A DNA stretch of 64,000 nt from Gautieria morchelliformis (Eukaryota > Basidiomycota > Agaricomycetes > Gomphales > Gomphaceae), in NCBI GenBank assembly GCA_015179125.1, contig WHVA01000025.1, forward strand, positions 406,788 to 470,787, written 5' to 3'. A model generated the notes under the pieces. That model was not told the origin of the DNA, made no database searches, and was given only the letters and a program-made list of their open reading frames with translations. This document shows positions 40,639 to 52,464 of the stretch, piece after piece. The position numbers and the translations under genes are program-made. Every line of letters begins with the position of its first letter. Within the stretch, counting starts at the first letter, position 1.

Positions 40639-43516
40639 CTAGTAGTGTTTAGCCCTCTTGGCCCCCTTCTGCTCACCTCCCACTACAAAACCATACCTCT
40701 TCCCAGCCTCTTCAAGCTGCTCTATCAGAAACAACACATCTACAACTTTGAGCTCAAAAGATACCTTCAGAGACTCCAGTGGTATCCTTGCGATGCATGT
40801 AAGGGTGACATCAAGGCACTCCTCAGCCTTGAATCTGCTGTGCAGAAAATGCCACCTGGTATAATGACCCAGATCTTGCCAGCTCTCCAACTCAGTGAGC
40901 CAGTCCCCGATCGTTGGTACAATCTGTGCATGAGTATCAGCAATGCCAGTGGTACTCATCATGGCATCCGGTGAATGAGATCGCTTTGGGGGTTGCGAGG
41001 CAGCACGAAATGCATGAAAAACTTCAGGGGGAAAATTGATATTGATGGTGGCGGGGGGCAGGGTGTCAAGATTGGTTTTTAGGCATTAATATTGTGTATT
41101 AGTGAACACAGCGAATGCCCAAATAACTTGTGCGAATAAGTATGCCATTCGGCAAATAGGTGAACCAATGAATGTTCACAAGATAAGAGGGTGGCCCGAA
41201 CGGAGCTCGGCCTATCTACAGTCGTAGCGAAATAGCCCGTGGCTCTTGACGATGTAACGTGCAAGGTGTCATGGAAGGGCCGTCTAAGTAGCGACGGTCC
41301 CTTCGCCAACAGCACAGAAAATGGTTCGAAGGCTAAGGTAATGAAGATAAAGTATGAGAACTCACCAGTGATGCCTAAGTCCTCTGCTGGTCGAAGATAG
41401 AAATCTCCAAGAGAAGGCTCAAGACGATGATCACAGTGAGGTCAAGTTTGCACAAGATGGACATATGATAATTGAACTGGGGAATATACATGCGAATGTA
41501 AACTACTTAAATCGAATGCTCATATGTTATCAGCGAATAGGAAAGAGGCCATCGTGAGTCAGGGTTGGATAGGGGTGCGCAGTCATGATACTAAGCAGAT
41601 GGAATAAACATACAATAGAGTGAGGGAAGAGTGCAAACATGAAACGACGGAGACTAAAGGTGGCGAAGGCACTTATGTATGAAACCATGTCTTGGGACCC
41701 GCATACATGCTACCCTGCATGGGCTCTTCGTCCACTGGGTTGATCCCACACGACCTACAGAAGGGACGTCCCGCGAACACACTTTGGCCATATGAACACC
41801 CAAAGGGGTTGGGTTAAGAAGATGATGGGGTTAGTGATGAACCATCACACCGGGTAAATGGTATCGATTGTATTTGATGGCATGCCTGCTGGTGAAATGT
41901 GCGAGCAGCGAATAGCTGTTCGGAGAATGGGGCGAACAGCGAATAGAGTGAACGTAGAGGAGGAGTGGTCGGAGGGTGAGGCGAACTCAGGCGAAGGTGC
42001 TAGGGAGTGACGAGGGGGAACATAGAGGCAGTGGGGTAAGAGAAATAGACAGGTCATGACACAGGGGTGGCCTGTTGCATGGGCTTGTTGCTCACATACC
42101 TTGCTCCACTACGACGCACATAGTTGGATGCTGCTGGGTTTGCACCACCAGGCATGGAGTGAAAAAACTTGAAGTATTCCACATTAGGCAGTGTATTGAG
42201 GTCAACACCCGGTTTACCAGCCATCTATCAATGAATAGGTGAGTAACTCCATGGCAAGGGAAAGAAAACACAGAATAATACCAGTTGCAGTACCCAGACT
42301 AGTTCCCCTTGTAAGTTAATGACCTTGTGCTGCCGGTTGAGGGTACACGCCATGCAAATCTCCCCAGCATGTTGATCACATGTCCAGAAGTCCAGGAGCT
42401 TTTGGAGCTGAGCTTCGTATTCAGCTGTTTTTGTGCCATTGAGGGCTCGTTTGTCTGGGATTTCAGAAGTGACAGGCTCTTTCTGGGAAAGAAAAGGGTT
42501 GACGAGCTCCTTCTTTTTCTTTGGTTTACCTGTGGTGCCAGTCTGCACTTTGACCGCCTCTTCTAAAAATTCAAAGAACTGTGATATAAAATGTATTAGT
42601 TTAAATCAATGACAAGAAAGAAAAAACAAACTTACCTTGGGGGGAAGAACAATGTCAATACAAGCGTCCGTGCCCCTTTTCGCCACCTGATTTACCCACT
42701 GGGCCTTCAGGGCCGTCCATTCCTCCTTGGTCTCCAGGGCAAAGCAGCACTTGGCTGGGTCCTTGTAAAAATGCGTTACAAGTCCGGTCCTCCTCTCCTC
42801 AGGGATCGCGTACAGGCCGAGGATATAATGGAGAGTCGACTTCACAGCGCCGAGGGTGCTTTCCAACTCGACGGTGTGCGTTCGATTAGCAACTATCCCC
42901 AATTGGTTATGGGATGGTATTGCAAACTTCATAACTACAAAAATCGTCGCCGCTAGACGATTCATTGTCCTCATTGTCCTCATCAACATATTTGATGTCT
43001 TCGTCGTAGATCAGTCTGGCATCAATGGGTCCTGGACCATTGTCATCGCTGGGGACGTTGGCCTCATCCTCGTCATCCTCAGGGACCATGCTGAGGTGCT
43101 TGTCTGCAATGTCATTGGCCAGGTGCATTTTCGTGGATGCAGGCAATTTGGCTATGAGGAGGGTTTTGGACGTCGTGGATGTGGTGGAGAAGGTAGTAGA
43201 AATGATATTGGTAGTGGGTCCATCTTTAACAGAGGCACTGGAATTGATGGATGGCAGTTTGGATTTGGGAACGGATGGTGGTTTGGATCTGGCACCAGGT
43301 TTGTCGGTGGACATGTCCTTCCTCTTCGATGTGGGAGGGATCCTGATGGGCGGTATGCTGCCCTTGCACATTCAAGAGGAGGGGCTATGGCTGCGCCTCC
43401 CTTTGACAATGAGGGTGGGGTCAAGCATGTCACGCTGATGAGACCTGGGCTTGTTTGCTGCGGGTGGCTCCACAGGAACTATAGCTTTAGCAGTTTTTTT
43501 TGTTTTTACCAGCCAT
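40639..43516 (-). pseudogene. uncharacterised five-exon gene, split by LTR C
   Basis: The minus-strand exons join in frame. One begins at 43516 (MAGKNKK, needing a one-base change in an A8 run) and continues AKAIVPVEPPAANKPRS, with a TGA at 43372-43374, then a Ser/Thr-rich and acidic region ending SSSGDDF. A GTAGTT...GATAG intron follows, then RTHTVELESTLGAVKS to CIDIVLPPK. After a GTAAGT...CACAG intron come FFEFLEEAVKVQTG to VINLQGELVWVLQL. After a GTATTA...GATAG intron comes MAGKPGVDLNTLPNVEYFK. LTR C (41064-42061) then interrupts, and the last part runs ATININFPPEVFHAFRAAS to GEQKGAKRAKHY*. Basic tail; no known domain. The gene is disabled by the insertion, one stop and one frameshift. Confidence 0.6.
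41064..42061 (-). repeat. LTR C copy inside a gene, with target duplication
   Basis: 998 bp, TGTCAAGATTGG ... CAGGTCATGACA. Perfect duplication CAGGG at 41059-41063 and 42062-42066. Single terminal module; it lacks the TTCGC-GGCGAA/CTCCTTCGGAGC block present in most copies. It interrupts the minus-strand gene 40639-43516. Confidence 0.93.
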
Positions 43517-44100
43517 AAGGAAGAGATTGGAATGAAGCTCAGCAGATATAATTGTAAACGCAGTGATGGAGGTCAAGTCCGTGCAGTGCGTAACAGTCAC
43601 GTGATGCGCTGCGCAATGATGTCACAACATCATGCTGGCAAGACTTGCAAATGAAGAAACATAATGTCACCCCATTGTAATTGGAGTATATGTTGACTTT
43701 ATATTATATTTGAATCCTTAAAGCTGAGGTTTTGGCCATGTAGAAGGCTAAAAAGGCTGGGAGCAGGTAAAGAGACATGCACCTCCCCCCTTCCATAGCC
43801 AGCAGATTACAGGCTTGTTTTATGTTTCAAACATTTATACATATACATTACTATAATCTGACCAAATTATAGCCCTCATAAAATTTGAGGGCATAATGAT
43901 GCATATAAGCACAATTATTTGAATATTAAATATGTCAGAATAAGCCACCTTTTCTATACCCAATGGTAGCTACTACATATAAAAGTACATATACAAAGTA
44001 TAAACCCTTAATCGTCAATGGTAGGGGAGATACAGGTCAACCTTTGCAGGTGGCAGCAGGCAGCATGTATTTCGGACTCCGCCTTGTGTACCCGAATAGC
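43517..44100. other. no gene; probable 5' flank of the disrupted gene
   Basis: AT-rich from 43680. No repeat or coding match seen. It separates the disrupted gene from gypsy element H. Confidence 0.4.
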
Positions 44101-44283
44101 TGTAAGAATACCAGTCAATAATCAACATGTATTGGGGGATAGAAACTAAAGCTGAATATACATGAATGCTTGTGGGGCTTTTATACTAATATCCTACTCT
44201 ATTCCTGTCTTCAGTCAGTACTTGCCGTGTTGATGTCTGAAAGGGATTGGGGTTAGTAATGAGTCTGACACCGCTTCCTTTCA
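44101..44283 (-). repeat. 3' LTR of gypsy H
   Basis: 183 bp; read on the minus strand it starts TGAAAGGAAGCGG and ends ATTCTTACA. It closely resembles 54951-55131 and follows a purine-rich tract directly. Confidence 0.85.
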
Positions 44284-44554
44284 TTCACCCTCTTTCATTA
44301 GCCCTCCAGTTCACGGCACGTGGACTTATATAAAAGATAAATAAACATACCTTTCAAAGGTTGTCATTTAGTGAGCTCTGGAGTGGGACGGGCCTGCCAT
44401 AGGCTCGTCAGACTGGTGGGTGCTAGGTCTGCCAGGTCCTTGACCAAAGCCCGGACAGGTCCGCCGACTTTGGGCATGTATCGAGGGGCTCCGCGTTGTC
44501 TGCCCCTGGCAGGGGAAACCTCTCTTGAGTTAGGCGGGGAGCGGGGACATCACA

Positions 44555-46716
44555 CTAGTCAACGTTGGTATGGTTGGGCTCAGCGTCTTGCTTCCTATCA
44601 TCGGCCTCAGACTCGCCTGGCCCTCTATTCTGACCATGTCCACGCCTGGAGTATCCTCTGGTGCAATACTGTGCATCAAGGCGCTCTTCGTTGATGAGCC
44701 GTTGTGCTTCTTCAATGGCAGATTTGTAAGATTCCCTTCCACCCCGTTGCAGGTGGTCGTAAAGGCCTATCATGGCATATTTCTCCATGAACGAGTCATT
44801 GCCATAACTTTGGCCGCGGTGTGGCTGAGGGACATAGTATGGCACATACTCATGGGGTGGCCCGCGACAAGGTCCACTGTGGGTGCTATAGTGGTGGTCA
44901 CCTGCTGCAGGGGCGGGGTGATGCTGATTGGGAGCCTGAGTGGGGAAGGGGGTGCTGTAATAACCCGCGGGCATTGTTGTGGGCTGACTTTGCATTGTGG
45001 GGTTTGTAGGACCTGCCGTGACAGAGGGGGTATACCCAAGAACTGGGACATCGAGTCCAGCCTGCCGAACACCACGGATATCTCATGAGAGGCTATCATC
45101 TGTATCACGATAGGTCTTGTTGGCTTCATGAAAACTCTGGTCAAGATTGGTTTTTAGGCGTTAATATCATGTATTAGTGAACACAGCGAATGCCCAAATA
45201 ACTTGTGCGAATAAGTATGCCGTTCGGCGAATAGGTGAACCAATAAACGTTCACAAGATAAGAGGGCTGCCTGAATGGAGCTCGCCCTATCTACAGTCTT
45301 AGCGAAATAGCCTGTGGCACTTGACGATGTAACATGCAAGGTGTCATGGAAGGGTTGTCTAAGTAGCAACAATCCCTTCGCTGGCGAACGCACTCCTTTG
45401 GAGCCCTTCACCGACAGCACAGAAAATAGTTCGAAGGCTAAGGTAACGAATATGAAGTATGAGAACTCACCAGTGATGCCTAAGTCCTCTTCTGGTTGAA
45501 GATAGAAATCTACAGGAGAAGGCTCAAGACGATAGTCACAGCGAGGTCAAGTTTGCACAGATGGACGTATGATAATTGAACTGGAGAATATACATGCGAA
45601 TGTAAACTACTTATATCGAATGCTCGTATGGTATCAGCGAATAGGAAAGAAGCAGCCATGAGTCAGGGTTGGATAGGGGTGCGCAGTCATGATATGAAAT
45701 AGATGGAATAAACATACAATAGAGTGAGGGAGGAGGGCGAACATGAAACGACGGAGAGTAAAGATGGCGAAAGCACTTATGTACGAAACCATGTCTTGGG
45801 ACCTGCATACATGCTACCCTGCACAGACTCTTCATCTACTGGGTTGATCCCACACAACCTATGGGTAGGACATCCCGTGAACGCATCCTGGTCATATGAA
45901 CACCTAAAGGGGTTGGATCGAGAAGCTGATGGAGCCAGTGGCGAGCCATCATGCCGAGTAGGGGATGTTGATTGTGTTTGATGGCATGCCTGCTGGCAAA
46001 TGATGCGAGCAGTGAATGGTTGTTCGGCGAAATGCGGAGAAGGGTGAATAGAATGATCATTGAAGAGCTGTGGCCCAAGGGAGGGCGAAGCCATGCGAAC
46101 ATAGAGGTGGACTGGGGAAATGGATGATAGGGCTTAACTGGGTACAGGAAACAAACAAGTTACGCCATCCGAACAAAGGAGCATCCAACGGGGTGTGAGC
46201 CAGGAAGGTAAAGGGACCCATGATGGACCATCGAGCCGGGGAGAAGGCATTGATCGAGTATAGGTGCGCTGCTATGTGTGAATGATATAAAAGCGAATAA
46301 ATGTTTGGTGAATTTGGCGAGGAGCGAACAGGGAGAACAAAGAAGTGGGGTGTCAAAGTTACTGGGTATACAAAATGGACGGGTCATGACAACTCTGTCC
46401 TCCCAGCCAAGTGTCATACCCTGCCAGCGCCAGGCCAGGGTCAGGACCCCCTGTGTACTTGTGTAGTGTCGACCTGTTGTGCCAATCCTGGAAAGTGGCG
46501 TGCATGTCACTAATGGTATCAGGGTGCGAAGTCATGCAGGGCAGCGTTAGTGTAATCTGTAGTAGGTGGGGCAGGGCGTATGAACATATAGCAGCCTTTA
46601 TAGGCTTGGGTATCAAGACCTGTACCGTGTGGGCGCTGATCAGTGTAGCTGGGCCCAGCTCAGGCCCAATATTCTCAGGGAGCTCCATCTCAACCTCGAG
46701 ATTCTGCGGAATGTGA
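44555..46716 (-). pseudogene. accessory ORF after the chromodomain of gypsy H, split by LTR C
   Basis: The minus-strand frame continues beyond the chromodomain: ISDMHATFQDWHNRSTLHKY and GGPDPGLALAGYDTWLGGQS, then LTR C (45139-46391). After it, FHEANKTYRDTDDSLSHEIS and GRLDSMSQFLGIPPL follow. A frame change near 45010 leads to a Pro/His/Tyr-rich part (PAPAAGDHHYSTHSGPC, YVPYYVPQPHRG) and a helical end (YKSAIEEAQRLINEERLDAQ, GYSRRGHGQNRG), stopping at 44555. It reads continuously across the insertion when one AGAGT copy is removed. No known domain; the position is that of an extra gene or C-terminal extension of pol. Confidence 0.5.
45139..46391 (-). repeat. LTR C copy nested in gypsy H
   Basis: 1253 bp, GGTCAAGATTGG (first T changed to G) ... 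GGGTCATGACA. Perfect duplication ACTCT at 45134-45138 and 46392-46396. Two terminal modules (the inner junction is near 46160). Confidence 0.92.
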
Positions 46717-48592
46717 CTGTGCCCATCAGGGAGGTTGTCTATGGAAGTGACATCCTGAGCTTCTAAGTATGTGTTGAATTTTGATAGGTGGCAGACGGAT
46801 GTGTATGGGAGCCAGGTGGTGTCATCGTTTTGCCATAGGACTTCAAACCATGCATTGTGTCCCTTGCCAGTGTGGCTGAGGAAAGTGCATGGTTGCCACT
46901 CCGGCACCGCCATTCCCAGGTTCGTGATCTGACCGATTGTCAATTGATCCACCTGGGAATTTGGGGTCGTTGTTGGGCACATGTAGGCGTAGAAGGTTGG
47001 CCTGGAATACGGGGTGTATATCTCATGCAAGGAGCTCTCTCGGGAGAGCCAGCTTATAAGATGTCTGCGGGACAACTTCCTGTAAAATCTTGTAGGGGCC
47101 CATGAACTTCGGAGCTAGCTTCTTGCATGGCCTTTTGGTGGTTTCAGGTTTTCTGTTGACAAGTAGACTAGGTCGTCTACACAGAATGGAGCTGGTTGAT
47201 GACATCGGTTGGCAGAACGAGTTTGCTTTACTCGTTGTACAAGGATTGAGTCGTGTGCTGCTGTAAGCGCGTCCTTCATTCTCCTGGCTAATGCTTGGAC
47301 CCCTGGTACATAAGAGTCGTTGTGTGTCCAAATGAGTGGATGTGGAACCATGCCATAGTTCAAGAAGAAAGGGGAGAGCCCTGTCGTGTCAGAACATGCC
47401 ATATTGAAGGCAAACTCAACAAATGGCAGTTTCTGAACCCAGTCCTTCTGATCAGAAGATACGGTGATTCATAACATTTGAGTGATCGTGCGGTTTGCAC
47501 GTTCTGTTGCACCATCGGTCTGCAGGTGGTAGGCAGTTGACATGTGTACTTACGACCTGAGGAGCTTATGCAGGTGTTCCCAGAATGTTGCCGTGAATAG
47601 AGATTACCTGTGGTTGATGATTCTTTTGGGCATGCCATGCAGCTTGTAGACATTGTCGAAGACTAACTCAGCAGTCTGTTTGGTGCCGAATGTTTGTTTT
47701 GAAGGAGCTAAATGTATCATAGAGGTCAAATGGTCAATGATTGCACATAGCATATCAAACTCGCCGTGTCTGTTCAAGGACGAGGCAGGGGACCAACAAA
47801 ATCAATCCCTATTCACTGCCATCGTCATGTTGGTATGGCTAGTGGCTTCAACTTGCCGTACTTTGAATGGTTAATCGGTTTCGCCGTTGCACAGATGTGG
47901 CAGCTGGAACAGAATGTCTTAACATTGTTGAACATTCCAGGCCACAAGAGATATTTGCATAGGTAATGAAAAGTTTTTCTGCTGGCTAGGTGTGTGAGTA
48001 AGGAGTGAGCATGTGAAATAAGGATCTCACGTATATTGTGATCTTTATGCCAACCCTCTGGAATGCACAGCTTGGTACCCTTGGCCTCTCGTAGTATGAT
48101 GAGACCGTCCTGGAGCTTGAAATTCTCAAAATCACTGGGAGCAGTCATCATATTCCTGAAGAAGCTGTCTTTGTAGTATAGCGATTTCAGTACTTATGGG
48201 AAGCTTAGGGATGGATCAAGCATAGAGACCACATTGGTGAATGGTGGTGGATTATATTCCACTTCTAATGTGTCTGGCATCTGTTCTATGGGGTAGTCCG
48301 CTACACGACGTGTGTCACATGTCAGGGTGTCCGTGGGATGACTTGTGTTGTGTAAAGCCGCAGGTTCTACCTTTTTTGGATGAGTGCGATGCGTCGACTT
48401 TACTGATTTGTGTCCCTTATCGTATGTTTGCTGCGGAGGCTCACTCATTTTCATCAGGGGTCTCACTGCTATGCCTTCTTCGTCCTTCCTTGCAGGAGGC
48501 TTTACTATTCGTCCGCTCTTTGTTATCATGGTCTTAGTCACACTGGCAGCACCTAGGTGCATTACTAGGGATGCTGTTGCCTCAGTGCCCAT
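46717..48592 (-). pseudogene. integrase and chromodomain, gypsy H
   Basis: The frame 48592-48194 is a pre-integrase linker rich in Lys/Thr. The zinc site is at 48060-47880 (HAHSLLTHLASRKTFHYLCK ... CSSCHICATAK). The core is broken into several frames, with LQTDGATERANRTI still readable near 47530-47490 and FVEFAFNMACSDTTGLSPFF near 47430-47360. The LVYLSTENLKPPKGHARS block is near 47190-47130 and KFMGPYKILQEVVPQTSYKL near 47100-47050. The chromodomain (WFEVLWQNDDTTWLPYTSV) is at 46850-46790. Multiple stops make this copy inactive. Confidence 0.8.
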
Positions 48593-48623
48593 TTGAAGAG
48601 GTTGGATGGCATGTGGTAGTCTC

Positions 48624-49623
48624 TGTTGTGATTTCTATTAGATTAATCAGAATGAATGGGGTTCTGATTGCTCAGGGAGTTTGGGCTGCCTTGTACACAA
48701 TATGCGCAGGCTGACTAATCAGGGTAGTTGGTTCCCTGCTGACAAATCAGGTTGGTGGTGAACCGGTGAGAGAATGACTAATCAGGGTAGCTGCTTCCCT
48801 GCTGACAAATCAAAGGATCAATGAAAAGATGTTGTCAAAGAAGAGAACGAGAACTCCGAAGTTCTTGCTCCTGGAGTAGTAGAGAGTAGACAGTAATAGT
48901 AAACCCTAGACGAGGAAACAGAGAAAACTGCTGAGAAACAAGTCCCGCAGTGATCAAACACACATGCAGACTATCTGGTGAGTGCAACCTATAATTGACT
49001 TCGTTCTATCATACAGTTTTGTGGTAGCTACTTATACTAAAATGTTAGTAACTACTAGGATTCGAAATAGTAGGAAAATGGGTCGAGATAGTGAGTTTTG
49101 ATAGGGGAAATGCTCCACAGGCTGCATTCAGCTGTGGAGCAGGAATAGGCTTGTATATAGTGATCCACTGATCACTATCCAAGCGGGGACCTAGGAATGA
49201 TATACAAAGACCCTGTCTATATGAGAAATGGTTCATAATCAGTTGGACTAGTCAGGGGGATTGAATAGAAAACAAGTCTATATGTGTCTTGTGCTGCATG
49301 AATCAGCACACTTGGCAAGGCAATTGCCACCTCTGTACCTCTCTCCTGAGGTATCCACTTGGCACGTCCATCAATGGGTCTATCTTCTGTGATTCCCATT
49401 GTGTCCAAGGTCTCCATACGGACTTCTAGGTCCTGTAGTATTTTGTCTTCTAACCTGGGGCCCAGGCACCTGCTTTCTGAGGCAGGCACCAATGCCGGTG
49501 CGGTGCATTGGTTTCTAGACAATACCCCATCTTGAGTCGAGTGTTATCCAGTTAGCAGAATCATTAGCTATGTCTTAAACCAATAGAACAGAATGTAATT
49601 GATTTATGCCATTTATTCTAACA
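48624..49623 (-). repeat. solo LTR D, complete, nested in gypsy H
   Basis: Exactly 1000 bp, TGTTGTGATTTC ... TTATTCTAACA. Perfect duplication GTCTC at 48619-48623 and 49624-49628. It has two copies of CTAATCAGGGTAG-T-CTTCCCTGCTGACAAATC near 48714-48810. Parts (GTAGACAGTAATAGTAAACC, ATCAAACAC) resemble family B LTRs, so D and B are related. Confidence 0.92.
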
Positions 49624-49639
49624 GTCTCACGGCCTAGGT

Positions 49640-51060
49640 TGATACATCATCTTCAAATATGTATTCAGATGAGCTCCTGATCGTGCCATTAGGTTCCGCA
49701 CTGTACATCCGTGATAACGCGTCCGCTACCACATTGGTCTCAACAGGGATATAGTGTATTTTGAAGTCGAAGTCCCCTAGAACGTCAATCCAATGGTGTT
49801 GTCTGGATGATAGGTTCCTTTGGATGAGTATGTATTCCAGAGGCTTGTGATCTGTAAATATTCAGAATCTTATTCCTTGTAGTAGGTGACGGAATCGTTT
49901 TAGGGGCTCAATTATTGCTAGGAGCTCATGGTCATGTCCAGGGTAATTTTGTTGTGCAGAATTAAATTTGGCTGACCAGAAAGCGATCGTCGCTGCTGTT
50001 TGTATGTCAGTGCCTTGTGTGAGGACACCGCCTGCGCCTCCTAAAGATGTGTCACATATTAGGTTCACAGGTGGCACATCCATTGCATAGTTGATGGCTG
50101 TTCTGTGTAAGTCTCGGTGAGTCTGTACTATTTCCTTTACAGAATCGAAGGCCCCCGCTCCGTAGGGCCACCTCCATATTGCTGTGGATCCTGTATGGTT
50201 TGTCAGAATTCCCATCAACTTCCTGATCTCCTTACAATTTGGGGCTATGTAGCTGACCATGCCAATGAAGGAGGCGAGTGCATCCTGGCCAGTTGGGGTT
50301 TTCCAATTCGTTATTTGGTCCACTTTTCCCAGGTCCATAATGATTCCCTGTGCATCGATAACATGGCCCAATATCTTCAATTTGTCTGCAAAGAACATGA
50401 GTTTGTCAGGTGTTGACAGGTACATCTTTTCTCATTGTAGAATGTCAATAACCTTTTTGCAGTGTTGTAGTGTTCCTCGATCGAATTTGAGTATATGACA
50501 ATATCATTTAGGTATACGTCCATAAACACACCTATGTGTGGACTGAAGATATCATTCATTACTGCTTGGTACGTTGCAGGGCCATTGCAGTCCCTTGTTG
50601 CATCACTAAGCTTTCCATTGTTCCATCAAGCGTATTGAACATTGTCCTACCTACATGTTCATCTATGACATGTATCTGTTCATTTGCGTCCCTTCTGTCA
50701 ACCAATGTTCTGAATGGGTGTCATAGCACATTGGTGAGAATGGTTTCTATGTTTGGGAGAGGGCTGGCCAGCTTACGTGTGTTTTTGTTCTGTTCACATT
50801 TGTCCAGCACGGTGCGGATGCGAGGCTCACTGTTAGGGCCTGGCTTCTTCATTACTATTAACATAGGAACAGCGTTACGACCCGGACAAAAACACCATCT
50901 GCCTGTCTTTAGGTAATTGTCCCGCTTTGTTCTCCAAAGGTGTTTTATGGCTTCAGGGCTCTAATTGTAGGTCTTCGACTCATCTATGATAGGTATCATA
51001 TGATTTATTGCTCTTAGTGGTGGCAGGGGAGTTTCTTCTGCAGAACGGCATATATGCGTA
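49640..51060 (-). pseudogene. reverse transcriptase and RNase H, gypsy H
   Basis: The RT part (51060-50426) is badly broken; VYLNDIVIYSNSIEEH near 50540-50490 shows the catalytic box with Asn in place of the first Asp (YLND for YLDD). The connection and RNase H (50425-49862) are open for 187 codons: KLKILGHVIDAQGI, ASFIGMVSYIAPNCKEI, VNLICDTSLGGAGGVLTQG (catalytic Asp) and NYPGHDHELLAII (Glu). After one stop, IFTDHKPLEYILIQRNLS and VVADALSRMY follow to about 49650, the usual RNase H end. Confidence 0.85.
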
Positions 51061-51080
51061 GCATATTCGCATAGCTGTCG

Positions 51081-52464
51081 TCAGATCTGCTGTAGCCTGT
51101 CCTCCACTATGTCCACAGCCATTGAAGTTACCGTGGCCACGTCTGGACCTTCTATTTTCTGAGCTGTGTTTGAGACAATGGAAACTCGTGAAGCGTTGAA
51201 GCCTAGCATAACCCTGTGTTGGAACAGGAAAGGTGTGCCCAATATTATGTCATAATTTTCCAGATTAATGACATTGAATCGGCGCTTTTCCAGTATGTCT
51301 TGGTATGCAAATTCAACGTTCATTGAGCAGTTGATCATCATGTGAGAACCTGTGGCTGCCAGTTGGAAAGGTAGAGGCTTTGCTAGTTGTTCTATTGGGA
51401 GTTTTAACTGATTGACTGCTGTAGTTGAAATAAAATCTGCTAGCAATCCGGTGTCAAGTAAGGCTCATATATCCTTTCCGTTTATTTGGTGATGACTATT
51501 GCCTTGGGTATTAGTCGTTTGAAATCCTTTGGCTTTCTGGCGTTATGCTCCATTTCCTGGGAGCGCTGTGGTGCTTTTACTGCCTTGCATGCAATTTGGC
51601 AGCAGTGGTATTTGATGATACTGGTCTGGTGGCAGCGGCCTGGATTGTCATGCGGGGGGAACTATCCTTGTCATCGGATTCATCTTCTATCGAGATGAGA
51701 CCAGGCATGTCCCCGTATATGTCCTCCTCCTCAGGAAGCAAGATTTCCTGAAAAATTTGTTCTAGGCGCATCTCCTCTTCTTCTGTGTTGTTTTCTTCAT
51801 CCGACGAAAAGGCATAATTGGCGCTGCTGCCTGTAATGGTTTGGACATCTTCGAGTTCTTGTGCTCATCTGTTGTTTGCTATTTGTTCCGTGTTTTGTGT
51901 TTCCAGCTGTTGTCTATTGAGGTGACGTGGATTATCAGCTAATTTTAGCCAGTCAGTTTGCGCCTAATTTTGTGAACATGCGTAGTGCTCTTCGGCTGTC
52001 CACCCACATATCATCCAAGAATTGCTCTATTGCGGGAGGGATCTCTCGATTTCTGTGGATGTTTTCGAACTCTATACAGTCTATACAGTTGAAGTCCTTC
52101 TCCAGGAGCATTGTTACTTCCAGTGAGTATTGCATATTGAATAACCTATCATTTATTAACACACTATTGGCTGATATAGGAATTGTTGTGTAATGACCAA
52201 TCCTGGTGCAGTTCGGAGGTAGTAGGAGTGTCCCGTGCTTACGCCTTCTGATAGGGAGTGGCTGATGGTGTCCCAAAAGCTCTGTGGGAAATCCATTGCA
52301 TCTGGTGTGTCCCTTGGCACTTCATGGGGTAGTATCATATTCAGTTCAAGCATTATATTTTCAGAAGCTAAACGATCCATGTCCTTGATGGAGTTTTTTA
52401 GTTCCACTGTTGCAGCTGTATGCCTGGCAGGTGTGTGAGGTGGCCTTTCGGGACAGTTGTGCAC
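51081..52464 (-). pseudogene. protease region, gypsy H
   Basis: 51480-51081 reads ALLDTG then LLADFISTTAVNQLKLPI and YDIILGTPFLFQHRVMLGF, the DTG active site and ILGTPFL motif of a gypsy aspartic protease. One stop separates the ATG-led frame from the DTG triad. Upstream, 52464-51580 carries a charged linker in several frames (ELNMILPHEVPRDTPDAMDF, EKDFNCIDCIEFENIHRN). Confidence 0.8.

Noticed and set aside
42856..43518. 220-codon plus-strand frame
   Set aside because: Antisense of the Ser/Thr-rich exon; the minus strand has splice sites and continuous protein-like sequence.
44570..45088. 172-codon plus-strand frame
   Set aside because: Antisense of the accessory ORF of gypsy H.
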